This document shows, piece after piece, positions 44,953-58,392 of a stretch of 64,000 nucleotides of DNA. Each line of letters starts with the position of its first letter. Positions within the stretch are counted from its first letter, which is position 1. The position numbers and the translations under genes are program-made. The stretch spans positions 26,399,385 through 26,463,384 of the forward strand of contig OY783195.1 in the NCBI GenBank assembly GCA_963678675.1. Direction: 5' to 3'. The DNA comes from Xiphydria camelus (Eukaryota > Arthropoda > Insecta > Hymenoptera > Xiphydriidae). The notes under the pieces are model-generated. The model worked only from the letters and a program-made list of their open reading frames with translations, was not told where the DNA came from and ran no database searches.

Positions 44953-46834
44953 CTAATTTAAACTGGGGTTTCGACCCATGTCCCACTGTATCTCTATATT
45001 CGGCCACTTGGTTTGCAGGACCGTCAACATTGGATTACTGTCGAGAATGCACTTGACGGTGCACTCCAGCAATACCGCCTGGCCGCTGTGGTACCTTACT
45101 TTGTTATCGGGATTGCTGCGCGGGAGTCCGTTGTAGTGATAAAGCAAGAATGTATCGGGACATACGCGCTCTTCCGGAAAGAATTCGTCCATGAAAGCCG
45201 CGAGTAAAATGATTCCTAGAGATTCGCTGTCGAGTTTTTTCCTGATTATATCGACGCTGAAAACAAAAAGCGCGGCAATGATTGACGGTCTCGGCGATCT
45301 AATCAGGCTGTCTGGTATGATCTACGTTAACACTCACTATTCCGTATCAGCGACCAAGCCAAGCTCGGCGAGAACATCTTGTAGAAGGTTGGCCGAGATG
45401 AACTTGTTCCCCTCGGGATCGAATCTGTTGAAGACCCTTCTCGCCTGCTCCGCCGGAGTCTCAGGGCTTACCAACTGCCTCTCGGGAGAGAAAACGACGG
45501 TCAAATGTGTTTCCGAGCCTAGCACCCACACTGGATGCGACGGAGACTTCAAAAACGTTCCCACCTCGCAATATCGCAGATGCTCTAGCAGAGCTAGGAA
45601 CCCTACCGAGTTCTGCTTGTCTATGCCGCGTAGCTCTGAAAGAAGCACAACGATGCGTGTCACAGCTACGCTATCGCGACTACAACAATCTTCAGCCATC
45701 CCCATCTTTAGCTTTAATTCTTACTAAGTCCACCAACGTCTTGATCGTGATCCCAAACATGACTAACGGCTCGTCCGGTCAACATTAAATTAATTAGACT
45801 CTGACTCCCATACCCGTACGTCGAATCGATTATGGGTTCCGTCGGATCGGACATTTCCGAGCGCATTCCCAATATGCCTTTCGTACACACGACTGTATAT
45901 AACAAGAGTAAGATTCCAAATGGATCTTTCAACATGTCGATTTTCTCTGTGAAAAATCTCTCCACCTCGTCGAGGCTGTCTGTCGTGAATATCCTGAAAG
46001 TGCAAAGATAAATTTAGCTCTTCCAGTGTAAGATGACAAATTCTTTCCAATTGAGGCATCCTTTAAAACATCGACATACCTTAAGTTGGAATGAAAGATT
46101 TCCGATTCCAGTGCTAGCCTCTTCTCGGGACCGATAGAATTTTGAATATTTTCGCTAATTGTCTGCTCCGGAGTAGCAACATCCATTTCCAAATTATCGA
46201 CTTCGCTGGCCTCTCCATTTGCTATGACTTCATTCGTATCGGATGTGTAAATTATGCAATACTTTGGATTTTGCGTATCTACCGCTTGGGAAGTGATTTC
46301 AGTCATAGCTTTAACCAGGAGCTGGTCACATTTTTCCACCTTGGTGTCTTTCCAACTCGATATTTCTCCCTCCAGCAAGAGCTGTTTTAAAATGAAGGCT
46401 TGAACTGGAGCTATCACAGCGCATGGACCACCTTCCCTTTGTACAAGCGCAGTTGGCTCGTCCGTACTAAAGTAAAATCCTGAAAAGTAAAGGCGAGCAT
46501 GTATAACAGAATAGTATATATGTCGCTAATATACAGATGCACTCAACGACCTTATTACCACTATGTTAAAAGTATTTATCTCTCGAAAAGTTGCATCGTG
46601 CAACGATCATTGAAACGAGAGCACAGCTCCAAATTCTAATTGTATTTGGTCGTGAAGCGAAAAGTCGACGCACGGAAATCGCGCGTCAATTTGAGAATAA
46701 GACAACGATGAGCAAATTATTTCCCCACCTTGAGCCCAACGTTTAAAAACGTCCTCTTTGACAGACGGCCCCCAGAGGAGCGTTTTGATGTCTTGCAAAA
46801 GCTCGGCATCCCTCGTCTCGATATTTTCTGCCAT
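44953..46834 (-). CDS. Ubiquitin carboxyl-terminal hydrolase MINDY-3
   Basis: Cysteine deubiquitinase of the MINDY family (formerly FAM188A/CARP), with a preference for Lys48 chains known for the family. Exons in transcription order: 46834-46729, 46479-46080, 45993-45725, 45635-45338, 45256-44953, giving 458 residues. The catalytic Cys is near position 55 in REGGPCAVIAPVQAF. Further marks are YGYGSQSLINLMLTGRAVSHVWD, VGFLALLEHLRYCEVGTFLKSP, VWVLGSETHLTVVF (catalytic His), QARRVFNRFDPEGNKFI, an EF-hand-like segment, and LQTKWPNIEIQW with the end NPSLN. All match human MINDY-3 layout. Convergent with the chitinase gene. Confidence 0.95.
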
Positions 46835-47422
46835 CGTTGACGCTCGCAATTTCTTCTCTGGCGGTCAAGAATGCACCGTGAACAACACTTTTACTTCGTA
46901 ATAGCCATGGTCACAAATTTCATATATTTCTAGCTCGAGTTCACGCGGACCCCTCGCCAATAACAACCTGTGATAACCTGTATAACGTGAACGACAGCTG
47001 CCAAGTGCAGCGCCATTGTGGATTCCTCGCAGTCCTGTCGCAGTAATCGTGGCCTACTCGAGAACTCAAGTTCTGCGAGTATACCTACTATGGATAAAAA
47101 ATGAGTTTCTGCTCCGTAAATTTGGGTGAAGATAAAATTTAATTTATAATTTTTCCGGATAACTGAAATGTGGAAAAAGCTGCGACAATTGCTGCGTTAT
47201 CGTTGAATTTGAAGGAAATAATTTTAAACGCACGTGTGCAACGGGAATAAACGAATCGTATCGAACCATGTACACGTTATGGTACGGCGATCTACAGTGA
47301 TAGCGGAGTGCGATAATTACCCTCTCGAGTGTTTCCGATTATTTCGCACCTAGCTGTAACTTTTGTCATTCTAACGTTGACGCATAAATTATTCTTCCGA
47401 TAATTGATCACCACCGTTGACA
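46835..47422. promoter_or_regulatory. Divergent intergenic region, MINDY-3 / SNAPC1
   Basis: 590 bp between divergent start codons, presumably carrying both promoters. No TATA box stands out; fits housekeeping genes. Confidence 0.5.
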
Positions 47423-48623
47423 ATGAATTCGAAAGGTTGGTACGTCGCCAGCGGCTTCAAGGAGGATTGCACAAAGTTGATCAACCGGTTCGAGCAGCTC
47501 GAGAATGTCAGGTTTGAGGGATTTTGTAAAATTTGGAAGGAAATGAAGTTCTCCCTGGTGTTCACGTAAGTTTTTTTTTTCTTAATTCAAGCGCTTCCAT
47601 TCACTTGAAATGCGTTCTGTTATGCGAAGAGCTTTTTCTTCACAGGCGTCGAAGATCCTATCTGGAGCTACTGGAATTCTGCGAAGAGGCGATGCACGTT
47701 GCCAAGCTGTTCCTATTACCACCGTATCGGTTCAAAGAACGCATTGGCGGGTTGTACCTCGTCTATGGTCTTTTCAGCAAAATGCCAATTGACATAGTCA
47801 AAATACGAGTTAAATATACAGATTGGCAAAATATACTCGAATTGTATAATTGTATAAAAGAGGGAGAGCACCTAGACGCTTATTACATATTTGCCAAATT
47901 ACTTCTCGAGGACGCATTCGTATATTGCATCTTCGATCACGAGGTACTCGATCTGTTCCTTTGAAATTTGGTAGAAAATAATTTTTGAATATTCTAAGAA
48001 GAGTAAGATAATGACTCCATTTTCCAGTACATATTGGAGAGAGCCAATCGAGTATTATCAGTGACGAAGGTGAATCATTTCTCCGTGATGTCTAATATTA
48101 AAGAGCTGGTGGAGCAGGGTGAACTGTCGTCAAAGATAAGCGCGCTGAGCAAACTTTATCAAGACCAGAAATGCGCGATATCTAATAGTGAGAAGCCTAA
48201 ACGCGGCATGGAACTATTCGACCATAATTTTATCGAGAATATAGCCAAAGACATCAAAGAACTGGAAAGTAACAGACAAAATGCCATGGCAACTTATGTG
48301 GCCTCAAGCTCGGAGGGCACGTCTTCTTCTGCAATTAATGCGCAACAGATTGCGTGAGTATGGAAAGAAATAACAGAGATAAACTTGGTTTAACCATCAA
48401 AACTCATCTCTAAACCTTCTCTTCGAATCTTTTGATAACGCCTATGTTTCAACGTCTCTTTCCACTTTGCAGTCGATGGAGATCAAACAGAGTTCGACCA
48501 AAACTCGGCCACGGCTTCGACACGGATTCGTCGGAAGAAGAACTTTCAAATATAGCAGCCTTGGAAGGTTACGATGCTGACTTGCCACATACGTTTGACG
48601 AGCTTTCCGACGACTTAGAATGA
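47423..48623 (+). CDS. SNAPC1: snRNA-activating protein complex subunit 1
   Basis: Subunit of SNAPc, which binds the proximal sequence element of snRNA promoters and recruits Pol II or Pol III. Exons: 47423-47565, 47646-47943, 48028-48353, 48473-48623, joined in frame to 305 residues. Family marks include FKEDCTKLINRFEQLENVRFEGFCKIWKEMKF, LLPPYRFKERIGGLYLVYGLF, IRVKYTDWQNILELY and HLDAYYIFAKLLLEDAFVYC. The C-tail is acidic (DTDSSEEELSN, FDELSDDLE), as in homologues. AATAAA at 48808-48813 is a likely poly(A) signal. It is shorter than the human protein, which has a longer disordered tail. Confidence 0.93.
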
Positions 48624-49308
48624 GATGTGCAATCCAGGTTACTGATGTGTCCGCACAAGGCGTTCTCTGGATAGCGTCGTGTAATTCTGCAATCACTTTT
48701 CTACGCGTTACAAAGGTATAGGAAAGTAATTGTTTCGTAATGCATTCGATACGATGATTGTAGAAAGAAATTTGATACTTCTAGAATTTAATTGAGCGTT
48801 TTTCTACAATAAATTGCCGCGATGATCGGTTTTGCCTTCGCAGTTTTCTTGCTTTATTGACGAGTGCATTAAATGCACACAGAGAACTTATCACTCGCAG
48901 AAAAAATACAAACCATTCAAATTTCAAGTACAAATCGGCGTTTGCGCGACATCCGAATCGTAACTTTTGGGGGAAATTGACTCACTTCGAAGTAGAGGTG
49001 CGTTAAATTATAAATTGCTAAACATACCTCTGCAGTCGCACGTTGAGGAAAGAGTCTTGCTCTATCAGTTTTCACTTGTGCCTCTGTTCAAAAAGTTCGA
49101 TGATAACGCATCGCACGCTGCCTGCCTTTCTCCTCATATATTGCTTTTCTCATTCGATGAAGCAGTAAGTTCTTCGCGACCTCGTCTATTTCCTCATTTT
49201 GCATCATCGACGCGTTCGCAACGTCTCCCGCTCTCGATTCGACGAAACGATGTCCTTAACGTGTCTTGGCGAAAGAAAATACAGAGGTATAGGCGCCCAG
49301 GATTGCTT
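48624..49308. other. 3' intergenic DNA between convergent genes
   Basis: Trailers of SNAPC1 and the following minus-strand gene; nothing else supported. The 158-residue frame at 48,967 overlaps the opposite strand and lacks motifs. Confidence 0.45.
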
Positions 49309-51046
49309 CTAGTAAACCTTCAGTTGATTGTTGTCGTCGAAGCCCGCGCTGTGACCGGCATTTCGCACGATAAAACTAGTTCCGTCGTAGTGCATGCGCC
49401 GTTCCCCGCGACGCACGAACAAATGAGACGTTTGACCGAGTGATGCGGTGCAATGCAAAAACGGTGTGGTCAGAGAAGCGGTCCCGTTGCTGGGTGATGT
49501 GCGCAATTGGTACTTGTTACTGTTACGTGCGATCCTGTCGGAAAAATATTTTTTTCAATGCTTCCAAACCGTCCCAACGAGGTTTTCGCAAAATTTTGAA
49601 TATCCGACGTGTACCTGACGAGGCCGTCGGGTGTCTGCGATACGCGTACGTTGTTTATGATCCAATTCTCAACGCCTTCATCGGTTAACCAGTATTGAGC
49701 CGCGGTCAAGGCGGTTGCTGCTTCTTGAAGACACGCGGGACCGTGTCGCGATTCAGAATAAAATACACTCAGGGAGAAGTCCTGAGAATCGATTATGAGC
49801 ATTAAAGTATTATGTAGCAAAAGACGTACGGTTTCGGTTACACATTCGATTAAATTAGGTTGGCAATGTTTAAAAATTTTCTCATTCGCAGGTTGAAGTG
49901 TCTCAGCCGAGCATGTCATTAAACTTCTTCGCGAGACTATCGAAGATTCAACGCAAGATTACCTGACTCATGTCCGAAAACGAGTCCGTTGTTGTCCTCG
50001 TTCCCGCGGCATCGACTAAATACACAAGAGCGCACTGCTCGGATGTGAAGCTGACGCCTTTGTACCACATCTTTGCGTACCTGATGAGAGGGTCAACGAC
50101 AATTAGCGCATTTGCGTCATCGCTCGCGGAATACACTGAACAAACTTGTTATTTCCGTGAGCGTCGTGGGCCAAAATTTCAACGCGCGATCCGTACTGAT
50201 ATATTCGGCCGTTCGGATGTAACAATGCAGCAGCTGCGCCAGAACCGCTCAGCGATAAGACGATGTTATTCTATATTGACGAAAGGTCGACATGCGAGTA
50301 TATACAATAAAACAATCAATTTTACGTAAATGTTAGTTTGCCCTATCTCTAACAAAGTCGACCTCATCAAGCATGTAAATCGACGCTTCGAAGAGTGGAA
50401 GTACCTTGAAGTTTATCACTCTCACGGCACGATCTATCGTCATATCCACGCGAATTCTGTTATGCAGTCTGAGTGAAATGGTACCATGCGGCGTGGCCAC
50501 GACGCTGCCGACACCCGCATCGTTGTCGTGATCTCGCCAGTTTTCCGTGTAAATGCAGGCTTCCTCCGTCGCGTAATACGGCGCGGCGATGGGCTTGGGA
50601 TTCCGGGGTTGACGCCAAATAGCGGCGGAGCTCGAATAGGCGGTCGCACCGGTCATGCCGCCCCATTGTTCCGAAGGTGGCGTCTCGAAATACTTGGAAA
50701 ATTCGCTATATCGCTGAGAATATGAAGGGAAGTAACGTCTCGTCACTGTCTATCGATTGAAAGTTATGAGGAAGCGAGGAAAAGGACGAAGTAACACCGG
50801 AAACGCCGAGGTCATTATCGCGTCTTGAATACATTACGTTATCCGACATACTTGAAAGTTGGCCTCCTCGGTCTGCGCGTGATAACTGTGGGCCGTGTAC
50901 AAGGACCTCGGTCTCATGGGGGCACTGTGAACGCTTTGACTTTGCATAACTGGTGCGGAATTGGGATGCGACGGCGGTGCTTGGGCTCCGGTTTGCAGGA
51001 GCCCCTTTTGCACATCTTTCCGAAATTCTGTGGAAGTGCTCGTCAT
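49309..51046 (-). CDS. Conserved protein of unknown function
   Basis: I do not know the function. Exons in transcription order: 51046-50852, 50713-50405, 50270-50146, 50080-49963, 49781-49615, 49534-49309, giving about 379 residues. An alternative AG would start exon 2 at 50749 and add 12 residues. The N-third is Ser/Pro/Tyr-rich and probably disordered. The body is well ordered: GSVVATPHGTISLRLHNRIRVDMTIDRAVRV, then LHPNGRIYQYGSRVEILAHDAHGNNKYAKMWYKGVSF, SRHGPACLQEAATAL and MHYDGTSFIVRNAGHSAGFDD at the end, with repeated beta-like strands. No signal peptide or membrane span. It looks like an insect-conserved gene. Intron 3 is only about 65 bp. Confidence 0.8.
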
Positions 51047-53984
51047 CGATTTTCCCTGGGGATTGACAACTGTGTTTCATCGACGACACGTTTGAAGGAG
51101 TTGACGACTGAAGCGACGATGCATCATGCGTGTCAATGAACAAAAGAAGAGTGACGTGGCGAATAAAATGGAAATGAGAAAATGATCGGAACGTTTCATT
51201 CATTTCTAGACAATCCGATTTCACGGTTCAGAGCTATCTCAATTGCGCGACATTCCAGTTACTCGCCCAAGTTTTACCTTGGAGTCGCCAGCCGCGTGCC
51301 TCGGCTTCTTGCGACGCGATTTTCGGGTCTTCGAGGCCACCGTTTGACCCCTCTCGCTTGAACGATCCACGGTTGACTGATTTTCCTTACGATTTTCTCA
51401 TCAACGTTCACCGAGTCTCAATGTGCGTGGTCTACGCGCGCTCTTAGTTGGACATAGGTCAGTGTCTCCTTGATCGCGTTTTATCGAGAGAAACGCGGCG
51501 GACCACACGTGAATTACGGGTCAAAATAGAGATCTGTGTTCGTGAATGTAGGTACGACCTTAGAAAATGTACAAAAAGGAAATAAGCGAGAATCGATGGA
51601 GCTGTTACTGTGACGGCGATTGGTTCTTTTTTTGAGGAAAGAAGAGAATAACGCCCGAAAGAAATAAGAGAAGATGGAAAAATGCGGCTTCAACGACACG
51701 TTTCATTATTCTCAGTTGCGTCTATTTCCTTTTCGTTGTGTTTCAGAATATAGAGACGTGCATATGTATATTTCTCATGTTATCTAATCGTATAATGCGA
51801 CGATAATGACGCTCAATCACCTATACATACTTTAAGGCATGTTTTGTCTACTCATGTACAAGTAGTAATTTCTGCTATGAAATTATTGTTATTGTGCAGC
51901 TCACATCTCGCGGGTCACCCTCTTTTCGTGTTCGTATTTGAGAAGACCTGATTCTCTATTCATGCTCGCTCACGAATAGAGATATAAGATGACCCTAATA
52001 AGGGTACTTGTGTGAGCAAGCTTCGTTAGTTATCTACAAACAAAAGCATTCCTTCTGATAAACTGAGACAGGAGTGCAATAAGTTAACTATAGTTAACTC
52101 TGTCAATAAAAATTTGCGATAGCGTTTGGAAAAAGTTCGAGCTATAAGTGAATTGACTAGTATAGCGTAATTCCGTATTTCCAAATGTTGGGGAAGCGTA
52201 TTTTCGTGCCTAGAGAGACTCTTGTAATTTCGCTTTCAAGAATCGACCAATTTCTTTCTTATTTAAATATGTTGAAAGAGATGCTTCGTGAAAGAGATCT
52301 AGCTGTTCAGCTAAAGTCGAGTGTCACTTTTCCTCGTTACACAATATTTCTCGAATTACATCTGGCGATATACACTAGTAGAGGAGATACTCTTACGAAA
52401 CGTCGATATTAATTCATTTCTTGTACACATTTCGCATACTATTTTGAATGGAGTTATTAGATCGACCTTCGCAATTAGAGTTGCTCTTTCACTTGGGACA
52501 ATCTTTTTGTTCCTGGTAATAGGTATATAAAAAATTGAAATGCGAGTGCAAGGTATCCTGTCGATTCTTCCCTCGACCTTGAATTCAACCTGTCCAGATT
52601 TACTGTGGACGGGATAATTATAAGTCATTAAAAAGATAATTATTAGAGAGAGAGAGAGCGAGATAACATTTTCGAATCCAGTATAGGTACGATTGCAAAT
52701 TTACATAACTCGTACAGATTGTAAGCAATTACCGGCAACTGTTTTACAAATCTCCAGGCTTTTGAATACACAAGTATCTCTTACTGAAATAAATAAGTCT
52801 TCAATTATTCCGCAAATTTTATCTTCCTCGAAGCGCATAATTGCTCTACCCGAGGACAGCGATTAAGTAATGTCCTATTTTGGTAAATCCGCTTAAATGG
52901 AGATGATCATATTACCTGTAAACTTTTAACACACGATAATGTGACTTTCTTGCGGTACTTCAGTCTACAAAAGAGTTCTACATAAACGTGGGTCTAAAGA
53001 TTGTAGATTAGAGATAATCATAATCCAACTGGACACGTTGGAATGCGACACTGATAATCTCTGCCGTTCTCAGATATTTACTGCATTTACTGCGTTTCAA
53101 CAAAGAAAAATAAAACGTGTCTGCCGTGTAATCGCAGAGTGCACGTATTACGGGATAACAATGAATATGGCAATTACAAAGAGATATTCTTGTCAAATTT
53201 CCTTATACCTGCGATACGTTGACAACATTCTTTACCAAGCATCCAGAGATTTTGCTGATTCCTTCGTTGTTCTACTTCTCGATGCCAAGTTAAATTCGAG
53301 AGTAAACGAGATAAATAGAAGAGGGTGACTCATTGCATGAACTCTCCTAACTTTGAATTGAATAAATCATGATTAGGTTTTCCAATGCAATTCTCAGATC
53401 CTAAACACTACGCACAATAGGAATAACGATTAAACACCGTAGCTGTCGTTGGTATTTATAATACCTTTCGCATCTTTCGTCGCGCCTCATTCTCTCAAAC
53501 TTTAAGTGTTCGGGCACTATCTTGCATCTTTATCATAAGTCATTTCGGAGCTAGACACGCGTCCTCGTACGTTGCATTAAGGTTCAACAATCAGTCGATC
53601 GGTGCAGCAAGACATTGGGAGACGCGGCATCGATCCTTATGCCTTCCGTCCCCTTCTCTTTTGGATCCCCTTATTTCCAGTTTTTCTTGCAGCTTTTCGC
53701 ATTGGCGTCACGTGTTAGCATTCATCACGCACGCGTCATTTGTGCTAGAATAATTAAATAATCTTGAAATAAAAATTTATCAGTTGAAAAACCAGGCTTG
53801 ACGTCTGTCGGAGGGGGAGAGGGGGGACAGACTCAAGTGTTTTATCTACGTGCACTTGCTACATGTCTTCAGTACTCATTGGTCGACGCTTGTACGGCGA
53901 CGCGTTTGAAAATTGACAATAAGAACGGTGAACGTCGATGAGCGCTTGAGAGTGAAGTGATTTATGTCATAAATCATCCGCGGA
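51047..53984. other. Intergenic DNA
   Basis: 2.9 kb between divergent genes. Open frames here (52,185; 53,038) are short and motif-free. A GA repeat lies near 52,645-52,658. No transposon recognised. Confidence 0.45.
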
Positions 53985-56900
53985 ATGGCTCGATTAACAA
54001 ATCTGCTCTTTATCTTCGCGCTTGTCTATTTGGCGTTGGGTAACTATGCGCGATAAAAACTCGTCAGAAATGTGTAACATCATCTGCGGCCGTTGCCTTC
54101 GCTTTCTCGCGTTTATCCTTTCGCTGCTTTAGTAAATATCGTACGGCGATCGTGTCTTCATCGAATTCTCTTGAGACTGCCGGATCAGACAATAGCGATC
54201 AGTTTATCATAACCAAGGCTTTTCTTTGACCGTTCATGATCTTTCAAATCATCCAGATATGTTGGTTGCGTTTCGTCGGCGACTCAATACATACTCCGCT
54301 CGCTACTTTTGTCGCGCCGCATTTCGTCACGCACGAATATCTGACGTTTTCTCCATCCTAGTGTCCTTCGGACTGATGCTTCACGGTGTCTTATTTGTCC
54401 TCTTAGGTTCACCTCACACTCACGAATCCAGGAGGCAAATTAGAGGAGCGAAAGCGTTGTTCTTTCCACGAACACGTCCGTCATTAACGGACGATTACCT
54501 TATCCGTACCCTTGGTCAGTTTTGAATGAAATATTAATCTTCTCGTGGCTGAGAGTCGTTGAACTTTTTTCTTCTTACATTTTTTTTTCGAATCCAACAG
54601 GAGCTGCGTCAGACCGTGATTCTTCCAAGTTCGAAAGCAAGGAAAAGACGTTGTACTTCGTCGATGATAATGATCTGGGCGAGAAGAAAGATGCTGGCAC
54701 CCTTCGTCAAGTCACCGTGGTGAGCTTCTTTTCCCGCATGAGGATTCTGTAAATTGTTATCAACCATTTGCAGTATCATTCACTTTGCCGTGCACGTTTT
54801 CAAAGTATAAAAAAGAAACGCGCAGCGAGAAGAGAAATGTCGTTGATAACGCGAGCGCCGAATTACACGCAACGGCATAACGAGCACGTTGACGCAAGAA
54901 AATGCGTTAAGTTACACGGAGCTAGATTATCGGCATATCATTGCTCGAATAGGTATCATCCATTCCAAGAAGCGACTCGATCTCTTCTTTCAGTGTGTAG
55001 ACACGGGCGAGAGCTTCAGTTTTTTATTTATTCTTCTGAGCGCAATCGAAATCCAGATAAATCTCGGGGGACTTTGACATTTGCTTTCAAGAGATTGATA
55101 ATGCCAGAGGATGTGGATATTCGTCAATTACTCGTGCCTCTCGATTTACTTAATCGTCGCGTTAACATTCGCGATGTATTATATGGTTCAGTGGTTTCAA
55201 TACGGTGGGGAACTAACGTAATACGAAATGGACGGTTGAATGCTTGGTTTTCTCTTCAATTATAGATTACATATCTTTTTTTTTCTCGTGTGACTGGGAC
55301 AGTAATACAGAGATCGATAGTAAAGGAGATAATACAATTTTGAAAAAAGCTCGTACTATCACGAGTCAGATTTCAAATCGTTCGAAAAATAAGTTTTTTC
55401 TTCGAATGTAAATCGTAAAAAGGCAATATCTTATCGACTGGCAAATGAAATCCTTTCTACGCGTCAAATTTTAACTTGGAAATACATCTTATACAGGCTT
55501 TCCGCCATGGACAAAGAACTCCGGCTGATACATTCCCGACTGATCCTCACATTAACGATACGATGGCGCCTTATGGATGGGGTCAATTGACGAATGTAAG
55601 TTCAATTATAATCAGATAACGTCTGCCCAAGTTACAGATTATGTTTGACCTGACGTATTATGTTTAGTATTGTATTCGCTTCGAATTGGACGAAAAATAT
55701 CATAAATAGCAATTATCGTCCCGCATAGAATCCACAAAGAAAAGGCCCTTCAGTGTACAATTCTTGAATCTTTGTAATGTACGTAGGGAGTAGTAAAGAG
55801 ACTACATATATATTATATATAACGATATCACGTTAAAATTCTATACCGGGTCTTTGCATTACTCTCAATCGTTAAAAGAAAAAGTATACATCTCATGACG
55901 CGGTTACCGCTTGCACGAGTTATCTGGAGGCATTCAAGCGTCTATGACCCTCTGTGATCGTGACACTTTCGAATCTATCTGGTTTGTACTGGTGTATAAT
56001 AATTAAGAGAGAAGGGGTTAGGCACCGACGCTATCTCGATTGGATTGCTTAAGCACATATTACGAAGCACGTGCAGAGAGACTCGAGATTATACCAATCC
56101 GGCTTATTAATTGGAAGATATTTTAAAAACCACCGACGCAAGTACTTATGTTTATTTAAAAATGACTAACAGAAATGCTGATGGCAACGCTCTTCTCTAC
56201 AACATACCACTAAATGAGCTATTCAGTAAAATCTTCCCATTGATTCAACTCTTCTGCATCCGACTCTTCGATACACGCGCGAGCAAAGTAAAGTAGTTAT
56301 TTTCACGTGTATCAAAGATTAAGGAGTGGTAAAAATTTATAGTACTCGAAATATCAGAGATAATAACACGGTCTAAGCTTGTGGAATTTAGTTCAACATT
56401 CACTCTGCCTTTACAGAAAGGAAAATTGAGCCAATACAATCAAGGTGTATTCTTACGCAAGCGTTACGGGCACTTCCTGGGTACGGTCTATAGCCCCGAA
56501 GTGTTCTGGCTGCAGAGCACCGCGGTGGATCGCGCTCAGATGTCGGCAATGTTGGAAGCGGCTGGCCTGTGGCCCCCGGGTGGCGTGCAGACTTTCAAGG
56601 ATGGTCTACCATGGCAACCTACCAGTCTACACTACCAGGAGCTAGATCGGGATACGGTGAGCTCATCCCTTCGGCAATGGCGTAGCAGTTTATTCCAGCC
56701 TCTCCTCTTCGACGCCCTCTTGATATCGAGTCTTACGCTCTTCCGTGCTTTCTCTTCCAGCTTCTCTTGGTAAGAACCGCCTGCCCAGCGTATTACCAGG
56801 AACTGGAAAGGGTTAAAAATTCAACGGAAATCGTTAAGCTGAACAAAGAGAGTCAACTGCTGTACGAGGCGCTCTCAAACTTGACTGGCTGGTCGATCTC

Positions 56901-58392
56901 CAGTCCTGACGATGTAATGTCGCTTTACGGCACGTTGAGAGCCGAGGTTTGAACCTATTTCAACTTTGACTACAAATTGTCATTGCACTGTCTCACGTCA
57001 AAAGGTGTGTGCCCGTCCTTTACCTTAATTAACTGCTGTATCTCGAAATACTTAATCGGTTGGGATAGAAATCAATCCAGAGTTCAAGCTTCCACGATGT
57101 CCCTCGCCCCTATGACGTTGCCTGTTGGAGTGTTCACCATTGGGACGAAACGCGTAACCACCTCAATAATGTATCAGGGTGGAAAGAGACTAGCGGCTTT
57201 TGCTTCGTAATGTTTGATTACGTGTGTAGTTGACAGAGAAGGTAGCATCAAGCTGCTGGATACAAAAAAAAAACAACTAATCCCTTCATTAACCCGACAT
57301 CGGTCGCTAGGAGTACTCTCACACCGGCGGTCGCGTATTAACGTGAGAAAAATGCTCATATAGCGACCAATGCCGGATTAAAACGACGTTGCTATTCCCC
57401 AAGCCTGAGGCATTGTGGTAGCTTCAACTATACTTTGACATCCGCCCGATTGACGTCGTCGTGGCTGTGGTCGCTTGAATCCGGAGTTGATGTCCGACAT
57501 TGCTTAGAAAGATTCTCAAATGTTCACTATCCATCGCAAATGGGGTACCAGAATCACGAGTTCACAATTTCTGCCGTTTCGTTCATCTCGCTTTAGGATG
57601 TAGATTGCATAATGCTATAATCAAGCACCGCGCACATCGTCCAAATATCATTCTCGTCCGAGTAACGGTACGGTTGCTCGTGGGACTATTGGGACTGCGT
57701 CTTAACGCGTTCTTCAATATCATTTTAGTCGGACATGAATTTGAACCTGCCCGAGTGGACCGACGACTATTATCCAGAGAAGCTCCTTCCACTGACGATC
57801 ATCAGTTACTTGATAAACACGCGTACGGTGTTGCTGCGAAGACTGAAGGGCGGTCTCTTTGTCAAAAAGATCGTTAACGACATGGTGGATAAATTCGAGG
57901 GAAAATTAAAGCCGGAGAAGAGAAAGATGTTCATGTACAGCGGTCACGACAGTACGATCACGAATCTCCTGAGCACGTTAGGAGTCTGGGAGCCACAAAT
58001 GCCCGATTACAATGTTTTAGCGATGATCGAACTGCACGAGGATAACGACGGCTGGAACGTTCAAGTAAGTCGATTCAAACGCATTTTGATTATAATGTAA
58101 TCGGTTGGCCGAATGATTCAAATGATCGTCCAACAAAGAAACTTACGATCAGACGAATAACTTTGAACGCGTGGGAATAAGCTTCATCTCTTTGTTTTCT
58201 ATTACGCGACAGATGTATTTGAGAAACACTACCAACCACGAGCCGTACCCATTGACGCTACCCGGGTGCACATTCGCTTGTCCTTTGGACCAGTTTGTGA
58301 CGCTACTAGAGCCCGTGATACCTGTCGATTGGGATGCGGAGTGCAAGATAGACGATCCCGACTACGTTGCACCAACCCCGCTTCCTCCCTAA
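53985..58392 (+). CDS. Secreted histidine acid phosphatase (Acph-1 / testicular type)
   Basis: Acid phosphatase of the branch-2 histidine family, secreted or lysosomal. Exons: 53985-54039, 54601-54719, 55497-55595, 56417-56656, 56761-56946, 57729-58064, 58213-58392, joined in frame to 404 residues. The first exon encodes a signal peptide (MARLTNLLFIFALVYLALG). The catalytic motif RHGQRTP (His about 62) lies in exon 3 and the proton donor pair HD (about 306-307, YSGHDSTI) in exon 6. Also visible: YGWGQLTNKGKLSQYNQGVFLR, WLQSTAVDRAQMSAML and paired Cys near the C-terminus (GCTFACPLD). In bees and wasps this family includes a venom component; nothing in the sequence says whether this copy is used so. 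Its introns hold a TTAA-flanked MITE. Confidence 0.92.
57293..57377. mobile_element. TTAA-flanked MITE in the acid phosphatase gene
   Basis: Ends CCCGACATCGGTCGCTA and, reversed, TCCGGCATTGGTCGCTA, with TTAA on both sides (57289-57292, 57378-57381). 85 bp, the same length as the one at 36082 but a different end sequence. Confidence 0.65.

Noticed and set aside
45191..45727. 178-residue plus-strand frame
   Set aside because: Opposite strand of MINDY-3 exons 4 and 5.
54768..55265. 165-residue frame in the acid phosphatase intron
   Set aside because: Basic, motif-free, and located between exons 2 and 3 that join cleanly.
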